From NCBI GenBank assembly GCA_014529385.2, contig CM043966.1, forward strand, positions 99,334,087-99,398,086: a stretch of 64,000 bases of DNA, given 5' to 3'. Under the pieces are notes generated by a model. That model made no database searches. It was not told the DNA's origin and was given only the letters and a program-made list of their open reading frames with translations. Made by a program: the position numbers and the translations under genes. The first letter of the stretch is position 1; the number at the start of each line of letters is the position of its first letter. Shown piece after piece: positions 57,900 through 64,000 of the stretch. This stretch comes from Adiantum capillus-veneris. Its lineage: Eukaryota; Streptophyta; Polypodiopsida; Polypodiales; Pteridaceae.

Positions 57900-59735
57900 A
57901 TAATTTATGAGTCTTCGAGCTTTCCATTAAAGCTTGAAAGAGGAGATTATAACCATAGATTCTTTCTACCGTAAAAGAGACATGCAAACCTTAAGCTTGA
58001 TTACCATAATGAGACTAAACCTTTCTCTCTTTAATGCGACAAGGTTTCCATAGAAGCTTAACCCTAATCACACAACGTCACCATGGAAGCTAGACCCTAA
58101 ATTGCAAGCTTGTCTTTCAAAGCTTTTCTTAAGTGCAAAGTTACCATCAAAGATTAGCTTAAGGATGCAAACCTATACCTTTAAATCTTAACTGAATGAT
58201 GTATAGATACTCTTAGCACTTAACCCTAATTGCGAGGTTACCATTAAAGCTTAAATCTAAAATACAAGGTAGTCATTAAAGCTTATAACTAAGTGCAAAT
58301 TTTCTATTAAATCTTAGCTTAAGAATGCAAATATAACTTTGAAGCTTAACGTAATGATGCATAGATACTCTTAGCACTTAACCCTAATTACGAGGTTTCC
58401 ATTAAAGCTTAAACCTAAAATACAAGGTAGTCACTAAAGCATACACCTAAGTGCAAAGTTACCATTAATGCTTAGCTTAGAGTAAAAATATAACTTTGAA
58501 GCTTAACTTAATGATGCATAGATACTCTTAACACTTAACCCTAATTGCGAGGTTACCATTAAAGCTTAAACCTAAAATACAAAGTAGTCACTAAAGCTTA
58601 CACCTAAGTACAAGTTACCATTAATGCTTAGCTTAAGAGTGAAAATCTACATTTGAAGCTTAACTTAATGATGCATAGATACTCTTAGCACTTAACCCTA
58701 ATTGCGAGGTTTCCATTAAAGCTTAAACCTAAAATACAAGGTAGTTACTAAAGCTTACACCTAAGTGCAAAGTTACCATTAAAGCTTAGCTAAAGAGTGC
58801 AAATATACAAGGTACTCACTAAAGCTTACACCTAAGTGCAAAGTTACCATTGAAGCTTAACTTAATGATGCATAGATACTCTTAGCACTTAACCCTAATT
58901 GCGAGGTTTCCATTAAAGCTAAACCTAAAATACAAGGTAGTCACTAAATCTTACACCTAAGTGAAAAGTTACCATTAAAGCTTAGCTTAAAGGTGCAAAT
59001 ATACCTTTGAAGATTAATTTAATGATACATAACTACTATTAATACTTAACCCTAATTCCAAAGTTACCATTAAAGCTTAAACCTAAAATACAAGGTAGTC
59101 ACTAAAGCTTACACCTAAGTGCAAAGCTACCATTAAAGCTTAGCTTAAGAGTGCAAGTATATCTTTGAAAGCTAACTTAATGATTCATAACTACCATCAA
59201 TACTTAACCCTAATTCCAAGGTCACCATTAAAGCTTAAACCTAAAATACAAGGTAGTCACTAAAGATTACACCTAAGTGAAAAGCTACCATTAAAGCTTA
59301 GCTTAAGAGTGCAAGTATACCTTTGAAAGATAACTTAATGATGCATAACTACCATTAATACTTAACCCTAATTCCAAGGTTACCATTAAACTTTAAACCT
59401 AAAATACAAGGTAGTCACTAAAGCTTATACCTAAGTGCAAAGCTACCATTAAATCTTAGCGTAAATAGTGTAAGTTTACCTTTGAAAGCTAACCTAATGA
59501 TGCATAACTACCATTAATACTTAACCCTAATTCCAAACTCACCATTAAAGCTTAGACCTAAAATACAAGGTAGTCACTAAAGCTTACACCTAAGTGTAAA
59601 GCTACCATTAAAGCTTAGCTTAAGAGTGCAAGTTTACCTTTGAAAGCTAACTTAATGATGCATAACTACCATTAATACTTAACCCTAATTCCAAGGTTAC
59701 CATTAAATCTTCAACCTAAAATGATGCACATAAAC
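57900..59735. repeat. 158-bp satellite with about 39-bp subunits
   Basis: The marker AATGATGCAT recurs at 58195, 58353, 58510, 58667, 58864, 59021, 59179, 59337, 59495 and 59654. Spacings are 157-159 bp, except one of 197. Each monomer holds about four AAGCTT words, hence a subunit near 39 bp; the 197-bp spacing is one extra subunit. Each monomer also has a TTAACCCTAATT word, which contains the plant telomere hexamer CCCTAA. More diverged copies extend to about 57900. Confidence 0.9.
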
Positions 59736-60047
59736 CTTCATAGTATTAAAACACATGGGTTAATTAATCCTACTAGAAATGAAGATTACCTCCTCTAAAC
59801 AAGAGGGGAGTGGGGTTGAAGTCCTTGAAGAGATGTGAGGCTCAAGGATGAAGAATAGGGATTTAGGATGAAGAGGAAGGAGAGAGGAGCTTCTTCACAA
59901 AACCCTCAAGGGTTTGGCTTTCAAGAGAGTGAGAAAACAAGAGCAAGGTTTAATGGAAACCTTGATTTACTTAAGCATAATCTTGAGCATGGCAAGTATG
60001 CAAGTAGCTTAGCTATATGTGTGTAAAATTACAAAGGAGAGGGGGTG

Positions 60048-60055
60048 CTTATATA
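60048..60055 (-). promoter_or_regulatory. TATA box beside CCAAT array
   Basis: TATATAAG on minus, about 30-180 bp downstream of five CCAAT boxes on the same strand. Transcription would run toward the satellite. A possible splice donor (AGAGGAGGTAATC) lies on minus near 59790. Confidence 0.55.
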
Positions 60056-60082
60056 GGAAATGGTAGGTAGAATTCTTTTCAA

Positions 60083-60235
60083 TTCCTATTGGACCCCAAT
60101 TCTCTTCTCAATTGCTATTGGACCCCAATTCTCTTCTCAATTCCTATTGGACCCCAATTCTCTTCTAAATTATTATTGGACCCTAATTCTCTTCTCAATT
60201 TCTATTGGACCCCAATTTCTTCTCAATTGCTACTT
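60083..60235 (-). repeat. 29-bp tandem repeat carrying CCAAT boxes
   Basis: ATTGG (CCAAT on minus) occurs at 60088, 60117, 60146, 60175 and 60204, an exact 29-bp period. The unit includes CTATTGGACCCCAATTCTC. The phasing is perfect across five copies. Confidence 0.88.
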
Positions 60236-60563
60236 TCTTAACTTTATCTTCCAATCAAGTTAGTCCCTTTTTCCTCCCAGTTCTCGATCTAGATTAGTTT
60301 CCATGCGGCTTTTGACAAAGAAGTATAAAAATAATCTTAATCTTTTTGGAAAAATATAGGGATGACGTAATTTCTTATCCGGAATATCCTTGTCTTTTCA
60401 TTATGAAGTAAAGTCTCGTTGTCCGCATGACTTCTTTATTGGTCTTGCTTTTTCTAAATTATTTTTTAGGCTGAAAAAAGTTCTGAATGGCTCTAGGGTT
60501 TAGGGAGGGACCTTACACATAGGTGGGGTCAAGGCACACCGTTTTCTATCTAAACCTCAAGGT

Positions 60564-61300
60564 ATGGAAGATGTGAAGCTAACAAAGCGAGGGAGAGTAT
60601 ATCATTCTACCTATATTAGCAAAGTTGAGTATATGCACTGGAAAAAAATTCATTTAGCAGTGAAAGACCAAGAGGCAACAACTGGCAATGCAAAGGGTGA
60701 TGTGTGGTGTTCCATTGACACGTTATTTCAAATGTGTGAGAATGATGATTGGTCGCAGGATAATCTCAACAAGTTTAAACAGAACCTCTGAAAAATCCTT
60801 CAAGACAACATGGACTCACACTCAAATCACTCATTACATGGTAAATTTAAAGCACCTTAGATAGTCTTAGTATTAAGTTTGTGTTTAAATTTCTAAATAA
60901 ATTTCTTGTTTTGTAGCACATTATTTTTAATCATTTGCCATACTTCATCCAAAAGTATGGGAATCTAGGTATATGGAACACCAAGGGCGTGGAGAAGTCT
61001 GATTACATGAATATAAATGCCTACTTCAGACACACACAACATGGAGGCTCTCAAAATAAAAACAAACAGTCTGAAGGAGTTATTTTAGTGGTTTTATCAC
61101 AGAATCATTCATCGCATGCAACAAAAGCAAGTATTGGCCTCTTTAGCAACCGTACAGACAATCAGACATTTGGAACTTCAGAAAAGAAAGCGAGCAGACA
61201 CATTCAACAACTCAAGTGCTCTAAAAATTCAAATGAGGTGGAGGGAGACAATGCAATATGTAATCATCGGTGGAACAAGAGAATTAGAGTTTAGATGATT
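60564..61300 (+). pseudogene. unrecognised gene fragment, possibly transposase-like
   Basis: The first exon opens at 60564 (MEDVKLTKRGRVYHS) and changes frame near 60780. It reaches THTQITHYM at 60840, followed by GTAAAT; the intron ends TTTTGTAG at 60916, and the next exon reads HIIFNHLPYFIQKYGNLGIW, then GVEKSDYMNINAYFRHTQHG, joining in phase. A further frame change near 61110 gives a basic helical tail to about 61298. The conserved look of the middle block recalls the C-terminal part of some uncharacterised transposase-like proteins, but I cannot name a family. The stretch 60236-60563 shows no gene. Confidence 0.4.
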
Positions 61301-61445
61301 GGATGTACCGCAAATTCCTGTAGAATTAAATTCAATATGTACCACAACTATTTCAATCTTTTGATGATTTGCAAATATCATTTGGAACCTCGCCCTTGTA
61401 TCTGATCATTAAATGTTTGCCATACTCTAAGAGTTCAGTAGCGTT

Positions 61446-61791
61446 TTATTTCCCTAAAGATAATGCCATTGTTGTGTATGTGTAGTAATATGCTGCACGG
61501 CCCCTAGTATATCCTGGCGAGTAACCAAAAAATTCTCTCCCAAGAACCTTGTCGACGAGGATAACTTTGTCAGCATTTTGTGGTAGCATTGGATCACCTA
61601 AGAAGCGAGATAATGTCTTGAAAGCATAGGTTGCAGTATTTCCCTCTTGTGACATTCCATTGTGGAAGATTAGGACGGGTGCCTCACATAGACTAGGAAG
61701 ATATTGTCCTAGAGCTGCATCCCTGCCACGGGCTTCTTCGATGACAAAGAAAGTCGTCCTTTTCAGCCATCCATGATTGTAAACAAAAGAA

Positions 61792-61882
<91 letters not shown>

Positions 61883-63131
61883 GGGGGGGGGGAGGATGTT
61901 ATACCATGAAACTCTCATCTTGCAAAAAAAATCATTCTTCCATAGGTTGACTGATCTGGTTGACTCCTGGGTTGGTCGCTTAAACCAATCCTCCATATCC
62001 TGTTTACTAGTTGATGGCTTGAGATTATTTCAAATAATTTGAAATGTGGCTTCATCAGGAAGGCTTTCTTTATACTTTTTTGCCTTTTCAAAGCAGAGTT
62101 TAAGGTAGTCCAATGGGTTAATGGAGATGTCCATTGCCTCATCATCACTACTGTCATCTGAAACAAATTCATTCCTCTCATCCTGATACTTAGAGATAGT
62201 GGCCAATGCAAAGTCCTCCCGCAAACAAAAAATACTTTGTATATCATGAATGAAAATGTATGACCTATCTCCAAATTTAAACTCTGGCACTCCTAGTAGC
62301 ATTAAGGTGGCTTGCCGCTCATTGAAACCTGACACATCTAGAGGTAGCTTGATATCTGAGATTTTCACTAAGAGAAGATTCTCTTGTTCCACCTCTTTTG
62401 CTTCTTCTTCAAGATCAATGGACTCCTCTATCTCCGTCACTTCAATTTATTCTTCATCCTTTTTCTCTTTTTCATCTGCTGTCTGCTGATAAATCATGTT
62501 CCTCCATGACCTCCTTAGGATCTTTCATAAGACTTGTAAATAATCCGTTTAAAAATATTAGAAATCTAAAGGATTCTTGAACTAGCTTGCACTTCCGTTC
62601 ATGTAAGCTGCACCAATGGGGTCTGTACATAAGAGGTAGCTAATTGTACTTCTTGTAAGAGTGTCTTTTAGGATCATAGTCTTTTAAATGGACTACTACC
62701 ATTTCACCAACATTAACCCTACCCTCTTGAGTGTGAAGCTCAAACTTCTCTCGTTCCAGCTTCAAGTGTTCACTCTGTTCAACTACAAACACATCAAGAT
62801 TAAATGGAGCATTAAAAATGCAAGAGACCAAGTCAAACTTATCACCAGCCTTAGACAAAATTGCAAAATCTAAAAGACTTTCATAAATCATTGTAGGGTC
62901 GTCATAAATAACTGCCTCTTTTTTCTTTGGGATTGTTGAAACACATTGGGAACTCTACAAAGTAGGTGCTGAAAAATCCACATCTCTCTTAACTGAGTTC
63001 AGTAAAGTAAATTTTGGAGTAGAAGGGGACTCCATTTCGAGAGATGGGTCAGTATCAGGCTCCTCCAAACTCATGACAGGCTCTGCATCAGATATATCAA
63101 TGGGTTCTGTGAAGTCTACATTCGTCTTCAT
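61446..63131 (-). pseudogene. unrecognised broken gene, two or more exons
   Basis: On minus, an ATG at 63131 opens an acidic frame (MKTNVDFTEPIDISDAE) that runs to about 62510 with TAG stops, one near 62960 and one at 62640. It then shifts frame near 62490 and passes TAA near 62450 and TGA near 62030. An acidic block (SDDSSDDEAMD) and an FKRPTQES segment precede a GT donor at 61904. The intron 61759-61904 holds the microsatellite and joins in phase to a last exon 61758-61446 (FVIEEARGRDAALGQYLP to a TAA). Every stop is of the kind C-to-T change makes. I recognise no domain. Confidence 0.45.
61796..61892. repeat. (TG)n(AG)n microsatellite with a G-run
   Basis: About 18 bp of TG, then about 66 bp of AG, then a G-run of 12. 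It falls inside the proposed intron of the minus-strand gene. Confidence 0.95.
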
Positions 63132-63444
63132 TCAAGTTTTTAACAGCTCCGGTAGTCTTCTCGAACGTTTTCTTGGCCAACGATGCACTTGAGATCTATT
63201 TTTTACCTCTTCCTCCTATGAGATCTTAATCTATCTATTTATTTCATACAGAGAACTATAAATTTCTTCAAACATAAATAAAAAGAAGAGCACAACATGA
63301 TCATATAAGTGACGTTGAACAAACAATAGCTAGGCATCTCACAATTATTTCCAACTAATCATATAGACAATAACACAAGATTATTAGCATGTGTGCATCC
63401 TTTGATAGAATGCAAAATTGCTCTATAGATGTGAAGAGCAAAAG

Positions 63445-63524
63445 CCAATCAAGTGGATCACGGTGGGTGGAGAACATAAACAAACTTCACAAAACTACTA
63501 GCGCGCCGTGATCCACTTGATTGG
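63445..63524. repeat. 80-bp hairpin element with perfect 19-bp inverted repeats
   Basis: CCAATCAAGTGGATCACGG at 63445-63463 and its exact inverse at 63506-63524 enclose a 42-bp loop containing AACATAAACAAAC. Size and shape fit a very small MITE. Confidence 0.8.
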
Positions 63525-63596
63525 ATTTTATACAAAGTAATAGCTACCAAAACATCAGAGAATTTTATACTCCAAAAAATATAAATGTATACACTT

Positions 63597-63673
63597 TCAA
63601 AAGTGGATCACGGTATGTGAAGTACATAAACAAACCTCCACAACACTACTGGAGCGCCATGATCCAATTTTGG
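63597..63673. repeat. second, diverged hairpin element
   Basis: AAAAGTGGATCACGG opens it and GCCATGATCCAATTTTGG closes it, an imperfect inverted pair. The loop shares ACATAAACAAAC and ACACTACT-like words with the first copy, 70 bp away. Confidence 0.7.
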
Positions 63674-63878
63674 TAGGCAAAATGTTAAATGGCCTTTTAC
63701 ATTTTGTAGCACAATTCCCAGACACAACTAAACTATGGACCAAATGAAAGTGACGAGATTGATTTTACCTTTGCCAGGACTAGACATTGCTCTTGGAGTA
63801 GAGATTCAGGACTGGGAATGTTGTTATTGGTCTTCACGCTTCTGATTCCTGCACCTTGAAGGAGACAGAGGCCTTTTT

Positions 63879-63963
63879 AACTCTCTCTCTCTCTCTCTCT
63901 CTAGCCTCTATCTCTCTCTCGATGTTTGTATTTGCTTCTCCAATATGATTCCCTTTACTAAGT

Positions 63964-64000
<37 letters not shown>
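63879..64000. repeat. (CT)n microsatellite tracts
   Basis: (CT)n runs at about 63879-63902 and from 63966 to the window edge. No gene is seen from 63674 to 64000. Confidence 0.9.

Noticed and set aside
57900-59735. CRISPR-like array or telomere tract
   Set aside because: There are no unique spacers between short exact repeats, and CCCTAA occurs once per 158 bp instead of in tandem. It is a satellite.
61763-61905. Continuation of the minus-strand reading frame through the microsatellite as protein
   Set aside because: It would encode long Ser-Leu and Thr-His runs. A GT donor at 61904 and an AG at 61759 remove it and rejoin the frame in phase, so an intron is the better reading.

Overview
The window looks like nuclear DNA of a land plant with a large, repeat-rich genome. 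The signs are chromodomain Ty3/gypsy elements primed by an initiator-Met-type tRNA, plant-type Ty1/copia elements, an En/Spm (CACTA) DNA transposon with a TNP2 transposase, a LINE, GT-AG introns, long (GA)n and (CA)n tracts, and a satellite carrying CCCTAA motifs. The species cannot be fixed from the sequence; the element mix would suit a seedless vascular plant or a gymnosperm. I see no rRNA, tRNA, CRISPR array or clearly functional single-copy host gene. Nearly everything recognisable is a mobile element or its decayed remains.

Layout. 1-8244: a Ty3/gypsy chromovirus (element A), its 5' LTR cut by the window edge. 8245-11478: an older gypsy pol remnant (C), into which A probably inserted. 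11515-12075 (minus): an unrecognised broken ORF. 12166-13640 (minus): an LTR (D) with an unrecognised ORF beside it ('ORF-X'). 13645-14012 (minus): part of LTR family E. 14015-16500: the 3' half of a second chromovirus (B). 16530-20127 (minus): poorly bounded LTR material (F, G) with a gag-like ORF. 20157-28361: a copia gag remnant (H) split by a CACTA transposon (20276-27960). 28362-32249: LTR and gag/protease of element E. 32250-33846 (minus): LTR plus integrase end and chromodomain of a third chromovirus (I). 33842-36260: a 5'-truncated LINE. 36262-39300 (minus): another LTR E, then gag, primer site and 5' LTR of element J. 39300-43018: AT-rich and almost featureless. 43019-45722 (minus): LTR K with a second ORF-X. 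47763-56430: LTR element L, host of copia element M (50782-55961). 57900-59735: a 158-bp satellite. 60048-60235: a minus-strand TATA box behind a 29-bp CCAAT-box array. 60564-63131: two unrecognised broken genes. 63445-63673: two small hairpin elements.

How the parts relate. The CACTA element is the one unit that looks functional. It has matching 12-bp terminal inverted repeats, a 3-bp target duplication, arrays of subterminal GCGACGC repeats, a six-exon transposase gene whose exons join in phase without a stop, and a second gene of the Transposase_24 type. The retroelements are broken, and most in-frame stops in their reading frames are ones that C-to-T or G-to-A change would make (TAG/TAA at probable Gln positions, TGA at probable Arg or Trp positions). 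This is the pattern expected from deamination of methylated cytosine.

The observations most likely to be new are ORF-X, shared by two LTR remnants and lying directly before the 3' LTR in both; the satellite built from roughly 39-bp subunits; the CCAAT-box arrays; and the broken minus-strand gene at 61446-63131, which matches no family I recognise.
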